Positions 36,471 to 45,153 of a stretch of 64,000 bases of DNA are shown here, one piece after another. Within the stretch, counting starts at the first letter, position 1, and each line of letters begins with the position of its first letter. The DNA lies in the NCBI RefSeq assembly GCF_043195105.1, contig NZ_JBAFWO010000013.1, one strand, 5' to 3'. The position numbers were made by a program, and so were the translations under genes. A model generated the notes under the pieces. The model saw only the letters and a list, made by a program, of their open reading frames with translations. It had not been told where the DNA came from and made no database searches. Origin of the DNA: NCEH01 sp002257205 (GTDB lineage Bacteria > Pseudomonadota > Alphaproteobacteria > Rhizobiales > Xanthobacteraceae).

Positions 36471-37269
36471 GCTGCGACCGCGGCCCCGCGGAGAACGATT
36501 CTTCCGTGTTCAAGGGCCGGGGGGTATGCGCCGCCGGGGAATCTCCCATGGGTCGCAGGCCACATTTGACACCGGTCCTGACCGACGGATTTGTGGCCGG
36601 TACGTCCCGCCGTCCCACGGCGCAATGGCGCGTATCCCCACCGGATGCACGCTCCCTTGATCTGGATCGCTCCAGCGCGGGCTGCCGTAATGGCGTCGCC
36701 ATGTGCGCAACTCGAATGTCAGCGCCTGAGCGCTCTGGTCGCCGTGGCATCGAGGCCCATTCACCGACCCTACGATCCCGTGTGTCGGCCGCAGACGTCG
36801 CGCACAAGGATTCCAAAGGTTATGCGCCACCGCTTCTCCCGGCTTCTAGCCTTGTCAGAACAGAGGCTCTGACAGGACGGAAACGGGAGCAAATTGTTGA
36901 CACGCGCGCCTGGAATGTACACATGGTTGGAGTAACTTTCGGCAGCGCGACCAGCGGTTAGAACGAGTCCCTGTTGTTAATCGGTGACTTGTGGGTAAGA
37001 GGTGGTGCCCGCCCGTCACCGCCCGCCATTTTCCCGAATCCTCATTTTGCCTGCCGCTCTTATGAGTCCTCTCGGTTGCCCGTGCGGCGCGCGGAGGGCC
37101 GGGTGTCTGGCGAGATCCTGCAAAATCCAGCTTTCGCCCGGTGTGGCGGCGACCGTTCGGCAAGTTTTGCACAGGCCGGCTAAAAATGCGGGCGGTTCGC
37201 TTGACTTGATCCGGGCCGCGCCTTATCACCCGCCATCTCGACGCGCCGCCACGAAGGCAGCGTCGCTCG
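36471..37269. other. Non-coding 0.8 kb before tRNA-Asp
   Basis: Open frames here have no ribosome sites, unusual composition and no recognised domain on either strand; they look like decayed DNA. Within it, 37011-37028 is a near-copy of the tRNA-Val 3' end (listed separately). Confidence 0.5.
37011..37028 (+). repeat. Near-copy of the tRNA-Val 3' end, possible attachment-site remnant
   Basis: GCCCGTCACCGCCCGCCA differs at one base from 27849-27866 of tRNA-Val, where the discriminator is A instead of G; the next T also matches. A partial tRNA 3' end downstream of an intact tRNA is typical of an att repeat and would bound 27867-37010 as an island. It also resembles the tRNA-Asp 3' end less closely. 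Confidence 0.45.
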
Positions 37270-37346
<77 letters not shown>

Positions 37347-37360
37347 TTTATTTCAATGAC

Positions 37361-38632
37361 TTAAGCCTTATCTGCCCTTCGCCGTGACACTTTTCTGTCC
37401 GGCGTCGTGACACTTTCGGTGGCTTTTTGTTCCTTCATCCGTGCCCTGCCGATTTCGCGCGCCTCGTCCACCTGGCGCACGGTGGCGATGTGGACGGGGT
37501 TGTACGTCTTCTGCAGGCGCGTGGATGCAGCGAGGGTGTTTGCCATCTTGGTGGACACCCCGCCGGGGCTCGCTCCGCCGGCGAAGGCCTCGATGGTGCC
37601 GGAGCGGCGCATGTCGGCGAGCTGACGGCGCTCTGCAACGCCGAACACCTCGGCGCGGATCGTCGAGAAGTCCTTGCCGAGCTTGTCCTTGGTATATGGC
37701 CGAGGCAGCCAAGCGCGACCGCCCTTGCTGGTCGGCGCAATGTGCCGCGTCCTGAAAAGGGGTGAGGTTTCCAGCGCCTCGAATCCTTGGCCGGCGAGAT
37801 AGGCGTCAAGCAATGCTTCCGACCAGCGCGTGAGCGTCCCTGCGGCTGCGCGCCCGGTCTTCGCCCGGCCGAGGCTGAAATAGCTGCCGCCCGAATCGCG
37901 CATGCGCTGCGCTCGCGTCAAGCGCCGCACGTCCACCGGCGAGAGCTGGGTATCCCAGGCGATCGCCATGCAGACCGCCAGCCCGCGGTATCCGCGGCGC
38001 CATGCGCGCTGGACCAGGCGCTTCACCTCATGGTCGGTCCATGCGCCGGCACGCGGCGGTGGTGCGGAATTGGAGGTGGCGAGCGAGGGATCGCGATCCC
38101 GGTCGCAATAGCCCATCACAGCCATCTTTTTCCAAAGCGCCCGCCAGACCTTGATGACGCGAAACGCCTCGCTTTCGGAAACCCGCTCGGCCACCTTGGC
38201 TCTGAAGGGGAGCATTTCTTCGGGCTGGATGGTGCGGGGATCCACGTCGCCATAGACTGGCTCGATCCATTTCCAGGCCCGCGCCCAATCGTCCCGGCTT
38301 TCTTGCTCGGGCGTCCAAGGCAGCCCTTTTTCCTTTCGATCCAGCTTGCGCATGGCGACGGCGCGTAGGAAGCCGTCTCCCACACTGCCATGCGGAAAGG
38401 CGCGCCGCGGCTGCTCGGACGCCAGGCCGCGTCGCGCGCGGTCCCATTCGTCGTTCAGATGGATGGCCTTCGCGCGATCGGCCGATGTCAGTTCCGGGCC
38501 GAAGCTGATGAGGCGAAAGCCGTGCGCGCGCATGGTGCGGGTGGGGCGCCAGCGCCAGCGTCCGTTCACGAACACCAGATAGCGAATCTTGTCTGCCCCC
38601 ACGGGACGCTCACAGGTTGGCGATGCGGCCAA
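37361..38632 (-). CDS. int: Tyrosine recombinase-type integrase (divergent)
   Basis: The protein is 423 residues. The catalytic domain is recognisable but divergent: AIAWDTQLSPVDVRRLTR for the first Arg box, LADMRRSGTIEAFAGGAS (Asp340-Met-Arg-Arg) in place of HxLRHT, and KTYNPV with probable nucleophile Tyr377. Phage integrases of this type are common in alphaproteobacterial prophages. Stop at 37361 is 15 bases from tRNA-Asp. It overlaps the upstream small gene by 23 bases. Confidence 0.85.
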   Translation of the reverse strand: MAASPTCERPVGADKIRYLVFVNGRWRWRPTRTMRAHGFRLISFGPELTSADRAKAIHLNDEWDRARRGLASEQPRRAFPHGSVGDGFLRAVAMRKLDRKEKGLPWTPEQESRDDWARAWKWIEPVYGDVDPRTIQPEEMLPFRAKVAERVSESEAFRVIKVWRALWKKMAVMGYCDRDRDPSLATSNSAPPPRAGAWTDHEVKRLVQRAWRRGYRGLAVCMAIAWDTQLSPVDVRRLTRAQRMRDSGGSYFSLGRAKTGRAAAGTLTRWSEALLDAYLAGQGFEALETSPLFRTRHIAPTSKGGRAWLPRPYTKDKLGKDFSTIRAEVFGVAERRQLADMRRSGTIEAFAGGASPGGVSTKMANTLAASTRLQKTYNPVHIATVRQVDEAREIGRARMKEQKATESVTTPDRKVSRRRADKA

Positions 38633-38867
38633 GCGCCACCTCCCGAGCGTCGCGCGACTGCAGCGGCGCCGTCAAGGCCGAGCGGCGATCCATCCAAGCG
38701 TCGATGGCCTTGGTATCGTACATTCCCGTGTCGGGATCTGGCCTCGGGAACCCGCGGCCTTCCAGCCGGCCGCGGACGGCATCAAATTCTGCCAGCGTGA
38801 GATGCAGCCGCCGCGCCGCCTTTTCCGGGGGAATGTCGCGCGGTTCTACGGAGAAGCGAAGCGCCAT
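38610..38867 (-). CDS. Small DNA-binding protein, candidate excisionase
   Basis: The protein is 85 residues from ATG 38867. Residues 8-50 (PRDIPPEKAARRLHLTLAEF then GRLEGRGFPRPDPDTGMYD) look like a winged helix-turn-helix, and the tail contains AIDAWMDRR, frequent in excisionase-like proteins. It lies directly upstream of integrase and overlaps it. A directionality role is inferred. Confidence 0.6.
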   Translation of the reverse strand: MALRFSVEPRDIPPEKAARRLHLTLAEFDAVRGRLEGRGFPRPDPDTGMYDTKAIDAWMDRRSALTAPLQSRDAREVALGRIANL

Positions 38868-38869
38868 CC

Positions 38870-39322
38870 TCACCTCCCGCACCAGTGCGCCGGCGCGGGG
38901 CGGTGGCGCCAGTCGAAGGGATAGGGGCGGGCGAGGCCCGCGGCGATCAGGGTTATGCCCACATCTCGCCCGTCTGCGGTGAGCACGCCGCAGGGGCGGG
39001 CGAAATTGCAGGCGCGTGTGCCGGCCGTGCCTGGGCGGCAAGAGCAGGGGACGGCTGAAAGGTCGAGCCCACCGCCGGAGACGATCCTCCGGAGCTTGCG
39101 CGTGGCCCTGGCGGCCAGCGTGCGCTCGGCGCGGCAGCGGGCCCGGGCGCCTTTCTCGGGCGTGTCGAATCCCACGAGGCGATACCGCACCGCTCCCACG
39201 GCGATTGTATCACCGTCGACCACGCGCACCGCGCCTGGCGCGATGGGGTCGGCGTGGGCGGGCGCCAGCGTGGCGCATATGGCGAGGGCGAGAAGGAGGG
39301 CGACAATAGTGCGGATGGCCAT
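38870..39322 (-). CDS. Secreted thermonuclease-family (SNase-like) protein
   Basis: The protein is 150 residues with a signal peptide ending AHA at about residue 24. The SNase-like fold shows VRVVDGDTIAVG and RLVGFDTPEKGARARC, then late GLARPYPFDW. The Asp/Thr and Asp of the calcium and catalytic area are visible. It may be periplasmic and degrade incoming DNA or RNA. Confidence 0.8.
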   Translation of the reverse strand: MAIRTIVALLLALAICATLAPAHADPIAPGAVRVVDGDTIAVGAVRYRLVGFDTPEKGARARCRAERTLAARATRKLRRIVSGGGLDLSAVPCSCRPGTAGTRACNFARPCGVLTADGRDVGITLIAAGLARPYPFDWRHRPAPAHWCGR

Positions 39323-39325
39323 GGC

Positions 39326-39640
39326 TCACGCCTCCCCGGTCTCGATCATCGCATGCCAGCGTTTGAAGCCGTCGTATTTGTCGGCAATCCGGTCGCTGCT
39401 GATTGGTATTCCGAGGCGCGTCTCTGCGGTCTCGATACAGGCGATCGCATCGGCCATCTCGCGCGCGAGTTCCTCCCGGTTGGTGCGCCCGCTCGTTGGA
39501 TCCTGTTCGTCGATGCCCTGGATGATGCAGCGTGCGGCGCGCCCCGCCAGTTCGTTGCATTCCTCGATCAGCTTGCCGAGCACGGCGAGCCGGATGCGAT
39601 CTCGTTCCGGCGACCACGGGGAGATGATGCCCTCAGTCAT
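39326..39640 (-). CDS. MazG-like nucleotide pyrophosphohydrolase-type protein
   Basis: The protein is 104 residues, all helical. LGKLIEECNELAGRAAR and LAREMADAIACIETAE resemble the EExxE and ExxD metal-binding helices of MazG/phage NTP-PPase proteins. These hydrolyse nucleotide triphosphates or lower stress alarmones during phage growth. Substrate is not predictable. Confidence 0.65.
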   Translation of the reverse strand: MTEGIISPWSPERDRIRLAVLGKLIEECNELAGRAARCIIQGIDEQDPTSGRTNREELAREMADAIACIETAETRLGIPISSDRIADKYDGFKRWHAMIETGEA

Positions 39641-39643
39641 GGC

Positions 39644-39889
39644 TTACGCCTCCCCTTCGAGGGTGACGCGGTTGGCGGGCTTGGCCTCTCGCTCCAGCAT
39701 GTGCATCGCTTGCAGGTAGAGCCTGACCCCATTGAAAAGCTGTTTCGCCACGGCGGCGCGCGCCAGCCCTTCAGCGGGGCTGATGGTCTTGGCCCGCATC
39801 CCTTCAAGGTCGGTGGCGAGACCGCGGATCACGCCGGCGAGATCGAGGCTGTCCGCCACCGGCGCGCTGTCGTAATCACGGCTGGTCAT
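39644..39889 (-). CDS. Small helical hypothetical protein
   Basis: The protein is 81 residues, helical (DLAGVIRGLATDLEGMRAK, AVAKQLFNGVRLYLQAMH). It is in a row of small leftward genes and overlaps the previous one by 14 bases. Function unknown. Confidence 0.6.
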   Translation of the reverse strand: MTSRDYDSAPVADSLDLAGVIRGLATDLEGMRAKTISPAEGLARAAVAKQLFNGVRLYLQAMHMLEREAKPANRVTLEGEA

Positions 39890-40127
39890 GATAATTCCTT
39901 GTCGCTTGGGCGTGTTTCGCCGCCGTTTCCAGCGCTTCGGCGAGCGCGTTGATCTGGCGCGCTAGGCGTCGATCTCGGAATGAGCCCCGCGGCGGCAGTG
40001 GCGCCGCATAGCATCGCTCGCAGGAGAGGCAGACGGGCGAGAGGGGCCATTCCTGCTTCGACCCGGGCCAGCGGTTCTCGACGTGTCGCCCGCAGATGGC
40101 GCAGTCGAAAGGCGGTGGACGCTCCAT
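39876..40127 (-). CDS. Small zinc-ribbon-like protein
   Basis: The protein is 83 residues. CAICGRH and CLSCERC form two CxxC pairs, likely binding one zinc ion, followed by a helix (LARQINALAEALETAAKHA). Such small zinc proteins in phage early regions often bind DNA or host proteins; here that is inference. Confidence 0.6.
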   Translation of the reverse strand: MERPPPFDCAICGRHVENRWPGSKQEWPLSPVCLSCERCYAAPLPPRGSFRDRRLARQINALAEALETAAKHAQATRNYHDQP

Positions 40128-40130
40128 TTC

Positions 40131-41165
40131 TCACACCTCCCCTTTGGAGGGGGTGACCGAAGAGATATATGCGGCCCGGTTCTGGAGTAGCTGCGTTTTC
40201 AGCCCGTCCGCTTTTTCGTCGTTCCCAGCGGCCCGGTGGGCAATAACCCAAACGGCATTTCCCACGGCGTAATATCGAAGTGCGGGCATATGGCAGGAGC
40301 AGAAACCTACCATCTCGTTGATGACGTCGAGCATCTCGAAGAGCTCATCTTTTGGCAGGCACGTGTATTCGATATCGTTCGTGGGTTGGGTGAGTAGGTT
40401 GGGGCGCCCTTCCGCTTTGCGGATCGCCTCAAATACCTTGTGGCAGGTGCATGAGCCGTCCGCCCCCTCCATCTGACAGCTTCCCGCACAGGTGCCATAT
40501 TGCCAGACGGCTTGCAGGGCCGATAACATCTCCGCCGCTGCATGGACGCTCGCGGGGGTGGAATGGCCCTCGGCCTGGGCGAGGGCGGCAGCGCGGGCCG
40601 CGCAGATGATTGACGCGACCTTGTCCCTGCGGCGGTCGGCATAGGGCTCCAGCGATGGGTCGGTGCCGATGCCAAGATAACGCATGACCGCGCCCGCTGT
40701 TTCGCTGTCGCCAACCGTCCAGTCGGTTGAACCCTCAGGGGCGGGAGCGGGCGGAGCGGCGGCGAGCATGGCGCGGTAGCTCCTGATGTCAAACTGCCGC
40801 TGCTCCTCGTCATTGAGGCGCTTAAGCGCAAGTTCCTCCACATCCGTCGCCGGCGCGCCGTAGAAGAGATATTGATCCCTCCAGACGGCGAGGCGCATTT
40901 CGCGGCTCGGCTCGGCTGGCACCATGCGCCATCCCTTCGGGGCGCTTTTATCGGCGGCCGGTTCCGCAGCGGGAACGGGCGGGGCCGCGATCTGCATCTC
41001 GTCGATCAGGTGCGTGATGTCGGCAACCAGTGCTTCCGCGAGCCGGCGCATGTCGGGTGAGAATTCAGCTTTACGGGCGCCCGCATCGATCCGCGCCTTG
41101 CAGGCTTCCCGCATCGCCTCGGCGCCCGCATGCCATTCCGCCGTCGCGTGAAAATTCGAGCTCAC
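40131..41165 (-). CDS. Hypothetical phage protein, 344 residues
   Basis: GTG 41165 overlaps the previous stop as GTGA, with an AGGAGA site 8 bases upstream, so the longer frame is rejected. The N-terminal 70 residues are helical; PKGWRMVPAEPSREMRLAV is a frequent phage segment. The middle has a Cys cluster (GTCAGSCQMEGADGSCTCHK). The patchwork of Pro/Ala linkers and short domains is typical of phage proteins in this operon. No enzymatic motif. Confidence 0.65.
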   Translation of the reverse strand: MSSNFHATAEWHAGAEAMREACKARIDAGARKAEFSPDMRRLAEALVADITHLIDEMQIAAPPVPAAEPAADKSAPKGWRMVPAEPSREMRLAVWRDQYLFYGAPATDVEELALKRLNDEEQRQFDIRSYRAMLAAAPPAPAPEGSTDWTVGDSETAGAVMRYLGIGTDPSLEPYADRRRDKVASIICAARAAALAQAEGHSTPASVHAAAEMLSALQAVWQYGTCAGSCQMEGADGSCTCHKVFEAIRKAEGRPNLLTQPTNDIEYTCLPKDELFEMLDVINEMVGFCSCHMPALRYYAVGNAVWVIAHRAAGNDEKADGLKTQLLQNRAAYISSVTPSKGEV

Positions 41166-41602
41166 AGCAATGTCTCCTGTGCAGGTGCGGCCGGCGCGGC
41201 CGAAGGTGGCCCCCATGCGGGATTGAAGAAGCCGAGGGCGCCCTTGCAGGGCTGGAAGGGCAGGGGCTTGGCGTCGGCGAACACGAGGCCGATGGGGCCG
41301 AAGAACCAGGGCGATTCCATCTCGCGCACCACGTCGACGATGCGCGCCTGGCCGACGATGCCGCCGCGTTCGAAGGCGTCCGGGTGCGGCAGCGGGATGT
41401 GCGGGAAGGTCGCGGCGATCCAGTCATAGCCGTCGCTGTCGAACTTCTGCCCAGCGTGCAGGAGCACGTCGCCCCGGAAGCGCAGGCCTGGATTGCCGGG
41501 GCGCCAGTTCCGGTTTTCGACCGGCTTGAATCCGTGCGCCAGCACCCAGGTCCAGGGCTGGATCACGGAGAGCGCGCGCCATCCGCAGCAATGGGCGGTC
41601 AT
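41162..41602 (-). CDS. ASCH-domain protein
   Basis: The protein is 146 residues from ATG 41602. The start ALSVIQPWTWVLAHGFKPVE then NRNW is the hallmark of ASCH domains (PUA-like, RNA- or modified-nucleotide-binding). Then LRFRGDVLLHAG and GIVGQARIVDVV complete the barrel. Some ASCH proteins hydrolyse N4-acetylcytidine. Its cellular target is unknown. Confidence 0.8.
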   Translation of the reverse strand: MTAHCCGWRALSVIQPWTWVLAHGFKPVENRNWRPGNPGLRFRGDVLLHAGQKFDSDGYDWIAATFPHIPLPHPDAFERGGIVGQARIVDVVREMESPWFFGPIGLVFADAKPLPFQPCKGALGFFNPAWGPPSAAPAAPAQETLL

Positions 41603-42630
41603 TGCGGCGCCCCCGGCATTCCGTTGTACTCGATGCCGTCGAGCAAGCGGCCGGCGGCGCGCTTGCCGATTCTGGCCGAAAGGCACGAGGCCCTGCTATG
41701 GGTTTTCACCGGGCCGATCACGTGCGTTTCTGGGCCGCCGGCGCCATCGTTGAAATGAGCGTGGCCGCGCCAAATGTCGTGATAGATGAGTGTGCCATCT
41801 CCGCGTGTCAAAGCGGTCCATTGCGTAAATCCCGACTGCCCAAGTGGGAGCCACTCTCCCCACTGTTTGAAAAGGTAGGGGATGCCGTGGGCGGCACAGA
41901 AATCACGGGCGGCGCGGTGCCAGTCGGGATCTGAGGGGCGCGCGCGGTTGCCGCTCTCGCCGCCGGAGATGAGCCATGAGAGGAATTCCCATCCCGTCCA
42001 GTCCACCGGGCCACGGGCTGGCTCGTAGCTCACAAAGGTGCGCCAGCGGTCGCCCGCGAGCGCGGAGAGATCCTCGCGCCGTTCATCTGCCCGGTGCTGG
42101 TCTTCGACCGAGGTGCCAAGCCAGATATTGCGGGCAGGCGTGTTCACGTGGACGTCGAGGCCCATGCTCACCTGCGCGTCGGCGATGCGCTCGTTCGTCG
42201 CCTCATCGGTGAGATAGGCGCGCATGCGGCCGGGCCGCTTGGTGAGCACCTGAAAGTCGTGCCATGTGGCATCGTTCATCACCGCAAAGGTGCGGTCGAT
42301 CCATTCCACCGGCACGGCCTCGTGAAACAGGTCGCCCATGGAATTGACGAAGATCTTGCGCGGCTTCTGCCAGCGTAGCGGCTGGGTCAGGATGCGCTCG
42401 GGTGCAAGCGCCACCTTGCCGGTCCACACAGCGTTGCCGTTCACCACCTGGGTGGTGCCGGCATAATGCGTTGTCGGCTGCATGGCCTCGATGCGCCGGG
42501 CCATGCTCATGGCATAGCAATTGGTGCAGCCGGGCGAGACGATGGAGCACCCGACGATGGGATTCCACGTCGCGCCTGGGGAACCGTCGGCCCCTCTGGT
42601 CCATTCAATAGAAGTTCTTTGCGCCATCAT
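41599..42630 (-). CDS. Phage Gp37/Gp68-family (DUF5131) protein
   Basis: The protein is 343 residues. SIEWTRGADGSPGATWNPIV then GCSIVSPGCTNCYAM with three clustered Cys, PRKIFVNSMGDLFHE and NIWLGTSVEDQHRADER are the family's conserved blocks. The Cys cluster resembles iron-sulphur radical-SAM-type proteins, but the function is not established. ATG 42630 overlaps the preceding stop. Confidence 0.85.
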   Translation of the reverse strand: MMAQRTSIEWTRGADGSPGATWNPIVGCSIVSPGCTNCYAMSMARRIEAMQPTTHYAGTTQVVNGNAVWTGKVALAPERILTQPLRWQKPRKIFVNSMGDLFHEAVPVEWIDRTFAVMNDATWHDFQVLTKRPGRMRAYLTDEATNERIADAQVSMGLDVHVNTPARNIWLGTSVEDQHRADERREDLSALAGDRWRTFVSYEPARGPVDWTGWEFLSWLISGGESGNRARPSDPDWHRAARDFCAAHGIPYLFKQWGEWLPLGQSGFTQWTALTRGDGTLIYHDIWRGHAHFNDGAGGPETHVIGPVKTHSRASCLSARIGKRAAGRLLDGIEYNGMPGAPQ

Positions 42631-43256
42631 AGCACCTGGTGGTGAGAGAGATGCTCGATGGCGATAAGGCGCATCTGCCGTCCGGTGGCTGTCAGCCACT
42701 CGTCGAGATCGCGGTCTCGTTTCGAGCTGTTGCAGGGGATGCAACAAGGTAGAATGTTGTCGGGGGTCGTTGTCCCGCCTTTCGCGACGGGGACAACGTG
42801 ATCCCAGGTTTCAGCGACGCCATTGCAGTACGCGCATCCGCCTTCAAAGAGTTCGAGGTAATACTCGCGGGCAACTGCGGGTACCGGCTCGACGCCGCGC
42901 TTTCGCATAGTCGCGTGCGCCCGACGACGTTCGCGGTGAGCCTCGTTCGTGGCGTAGCGCTGCCTATCGGTTAACCGCTGATGCTCGCGACAAAGACCTT
43001 GGTTCACATCGAAGATGGCAAGCCATTTGGCACAATCTCGGCACCAAGCTTCGCCGCGCCTTCTCGCTTCGGCACGCTCTGTGCGATTGGGTACATCAAC
43101 ATTACTGACGCGAATGCACGAACGACATACATATCCTCGTCCGTTGGCCCTGGAGAGATCGACGTTGAACTCATTGATCGCCTTCACTTGGCGACAACTG
43201 GTGCAGCGCCGCGGAAGCGGGCCCCCAAACAGCGTCGCGTCGGTCCAATCCGCCAT
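42627..43256 (-). CDS. HNH endonuclease
   Basis: The protein is 209 residues. N-terminal zinc pairs (CTSCRQVK, VCRSCIR, CRDC) precede the HNH part: CAYCN, TWDHVVPVAKGG, DNILPCCIPCNSSK. It overlaps its downstream neighbour by four bases. In this location it may be a homing, packaging or restriction-like nuclease. Confidence 0.85.
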   Translation of the reverse strand: MADWTDATLFGGPLPRRCTSCRQVKAINEFNVDLSRANGRGYVCRSCIRVSNVDVPNRTERAEARRRGEAWCRDCAKWLAIFDVNQGLCREHQRLTDRQRYATNEAHRERRRAHATMRKRGVEPVPAVAREYYLELFEGGCAYCNGVAETWDHVVPVAKGGTTTPDNILPCCIPCNSSKRDRDLDEWLTATGRQMRLIAIEHLSHHQVL

Positions 43257-43258
43257 GG

Positions 43259-43444
43259 TCAGATCCTCTCGCGGGCGGCGATCTGCACCTCGGCCTTGCG
43301 GTCGAGATGGTCGCGCTTTGTGGTGTGTTCCTGATCGGCGAAGGCCTTCATCACGAGGGCTGCGTAGCGCTCGCGCTCGCGGCGCCGGCGCACCTCGGCG
43401 AGGTCGATCGGGCCATTGGGCGGGGCGCTCGCCTTATCCGCCAT
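43259..43444 (-). CDS. Small basic hypothetical protein
   Basis: The protein is 61 residues, a charged helix (DLAEVRRRRERERYAALVMK) and basic tail. ATG overlaps the end of the 33-residue membrane-protein gene by 11 bases. Unknown. Confidence 0.5.
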   Translation of the reverse strand: MADKASAPPNGPIDLAEVRRRRERERYAALVMKAFADQEHTTKRDHLDRKAEVQIAARERI

Positions 43445-43535
43445 GGCGGTTCTCCCGGCTCACCAGGATGATGCCCAGCAGCGCGCCGATGGCGGCGGCG
43501 AGCACACACAGGCCGACGATTTCGGAATCAGGCAT
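43434..43535 (-). CDS. 33-residue one-span membrane peptide
   Basis: The frame runs from ATG 43535 (inside the end of the previous gene) to TAA, with GAAGGGGGC upstream. It encodes one hydrophobic span (IVGLCVLAAAIGALLGIILV) followed by SRENRHGG. Overlaps on both sides match the style of this operon. Very small, so confidence is limited. Confidence 0.45.
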   Translation of the reverse strand: MPDSEIVGLCVLAAAIGALLGIILVSRENRHGG

Positions 43536-43794
43536 GCTCGCCCCCTTCCAATTCGCGCAAGCGGGTTTCGAGGGCTGCGATTTTCTCTTTCAGATCCTGG
43601 ATTTCCGCGGTCACTTTCTGCCGGATGTTGTATTCGGCCCGTAGTGTCTCCTGACCGATGCCTTCGATGAGGCTGCGCGCCTCGGCCGGCGTCAGGTGGC
43701 AGACGGTGGCGCGTTCGGTCCGGCCAGCGGGGTCCGGATTCCGCATGTAAAGGACGATTGAGCCATATTCGGCCTGCACTTCGAGATTGCTCAT
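43528..43794 (-). CDS. Small coiled-coil hypothetical protein
   Basis: The protein is 88 residues. A beta-like first half (GSIVLYMRNPDPAGRTERAT) is followed by a helix and a clear coiled coil (EIQDLKEKIAALETRLREL). It directly follows the sliding-clamp gene. Unknown role. Confidence 0.6.
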   Translation of the reverse strand: MSNLEVQAEYGSIVLYMRNPDPAGRTERATVCHLTPAEARSLIEGIGQETLRAEYNIRQKVTAEIQDLKEKIAALETRLRELEGGEHA

Positions 43795-43797
43795 CGC

Positions 43798-44940
43798 TCA
43801 CACCCGCATCGGCATGAGGACATAGAGCGAGGAGGTGTCCTCGCCAGCGGGCGTGATCAGGCAGGGCGAGCCGGGGTCGGCCATGGCCAGGCACAGGCGC
43901 TCGCCCGGGGCCACGGCGCAGATATCGCCGACATAGGCGCCGTTGAAGCCGATCTCCAACGGCTCGGCCGAATACTCCACCTCCACCTCGTCGACGGCTG
44001 TGCCGGTGTCGGGGTTGACCACCGACAGCGTCAGCGCACCGGCGTCGAAAGCGAATTTCACCCCATTGCCCCGGTCGGAGGAAACCACGCGCACCCGCTC
44101 CACGGCGCCGGCGAGAGCAGCCTTGTCGAGTACGGCCTTGAGAGCGTTGCCGCTTGGGATGACGCGCCCATAATCCGGGAAGGTGCCATCAATCAGCTTG
44201 CTGGCGAGCGTGGTGGCGCCGGCGGTGAGCCGAAGCAAGGTCTTGCCCACCTCGATCTTGACGTTCTCGCCGCCCAACGGTTTCAGCAGGCGGGCGATCT
44301 CGTCGACGGCCTTGCGCGGGATGATGATCCCGGCGAAGGGTCCTTCGCCCTCGCGGATCACACCGTTCGGCGCGGTCACCTGGTATTGCCCCAGCCGGTG
44401 GCCGTCGGTGGCCACGGCGCGCAGCATGGGCCTGTCGCATTGTGGCGGCGCCACCACATGCAGGTAGATGCCGTTCAGATAATAGCGGGTCTCCTCGGTG
44501 GAGATGGCGAACGCCACCCGGTTGATCATCTTGGCGAGCGTGTTCGCCGGCACCTCGAAACTGTGGGTCGTTCCCGCGCCGGGCGGGTCCGGGAAATCGG
44601 TGGGATCCAGCGTCGGCAAGGTGGCGCGGGTGCGGCCGGATTTCACCGTGACCGTTCCCGCCTTGGCCAATTCCAAGCTCACATGGGAGCCGGCGGGCAG
44701 CTTGTGCACGAAATCGCGCAAGGTCTTGCCGTGCAGCGTGAGCGCGCCGTCGTTCTGGATCTCGGCCTGCACGCGGGTGGCGCCGGTCATGTCCATGTCG
44801 GTGGCGGTCAGGTGCAGCGCGCCGTCCCGCGTCTCGGCCTTGATGTGGCTGAGGATGGGGATGGTGTTGCGGGCTTCCACCAGCTTCACGATGCGGTCGA
44901 TGCCGGCGAGGAGCGCATCGCGCGTGAGGGTGAGTTTCAT
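43798..44940 (-). CDS. dnaN: Phage-encoded DNA polymerase III beta subunit (sliding clamp)
   Basis: The protein is 380 residues, full length. It opens MKLTLTRDALLAGIDRIVKL, has VATDGHRLGQYQ and the C-terminal VLMPMRV typical of bacterial clamps. All three domains are present. It would ring DNA and tether polymerase, replacing or competing with the host clamp. Carriage of a whole dnaN by a prophage suggests it overrides host replication control. Confidence 0.9.
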   Translation of the reverse strand: MKLTLTRDALLAGIDRIVKLVEARNTIPILSHIKAETRDGALHLTATDMDMTGATRVQAEIQNDGALTLHGKTLRDFVHKLPAGSHVSLELAKAGTVTVKSGRTRATLPTLDPTDFPDPPGAGTTHSFEVPANTLAKMINRVAFAISTEETRYYLNGIYLHVVAPPQCDRPMLRAVATDGHRLGQYQVTAPNGVIREGEGPFAGIIIPRKAVDEIARLLKPLGGENVKIEVGKTLLRLTAGATTLASKLIDGTFPDYGRVIPSGNALKAVLDKAALAGAVERVRVVSSDRGNGVKFAFDAGALTLSVVNPDTGTAVDEVEVEYSAEPLEIGFNGAYVGDICAVAPGERLCLAMADPGSPCLITPAGEDTSSLYVLMPMRV

Positions 44941-45152
44941 GCTGCGGCTCGATCACTGAAGAGGTCGGGTTCCCGCGTCGCCACCGTGGGGTGGTTTCTG
45001 GCGGCGCGGATTTCCGCGCGCAGCAGGTCGCAGGTGACGGTGGCGAGGCGCCGGGAAATCCTGGCGCTCGCGCTGTGGCCCTTGCGGGCGCGGGCATAGG
45101 CCGCGATCAACGCGCGGCGACGCGCCTCAAGCTGTTTCGCGGCCCGTGCCAT
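44937..45152 (-). CDS. Small basic helical protein
   Basis: The protein is 71 residues, very basic (LEARRRALIAAYARARKG). It overlaps the clamp start by four bases. The C-terminal EPDLFS might be a clamp-binding-like peptide (QxxLF style), which is speculative. Unknown role. Confidence 0.5.
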   Translation of the reverse strand: MARAAKQLEARRRALIAAYARARKGHSASARISRRLATVTCDLLRAEIRAARNHPTVATREPDLFSDRAAA

Positions 45153-45153
45153 G

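Noticed and set aside
36506..36961. Frames on both strands before tRNA-Asp
   Set aside because: No ribosome site, domain or normal composition; probably decayed DNA.
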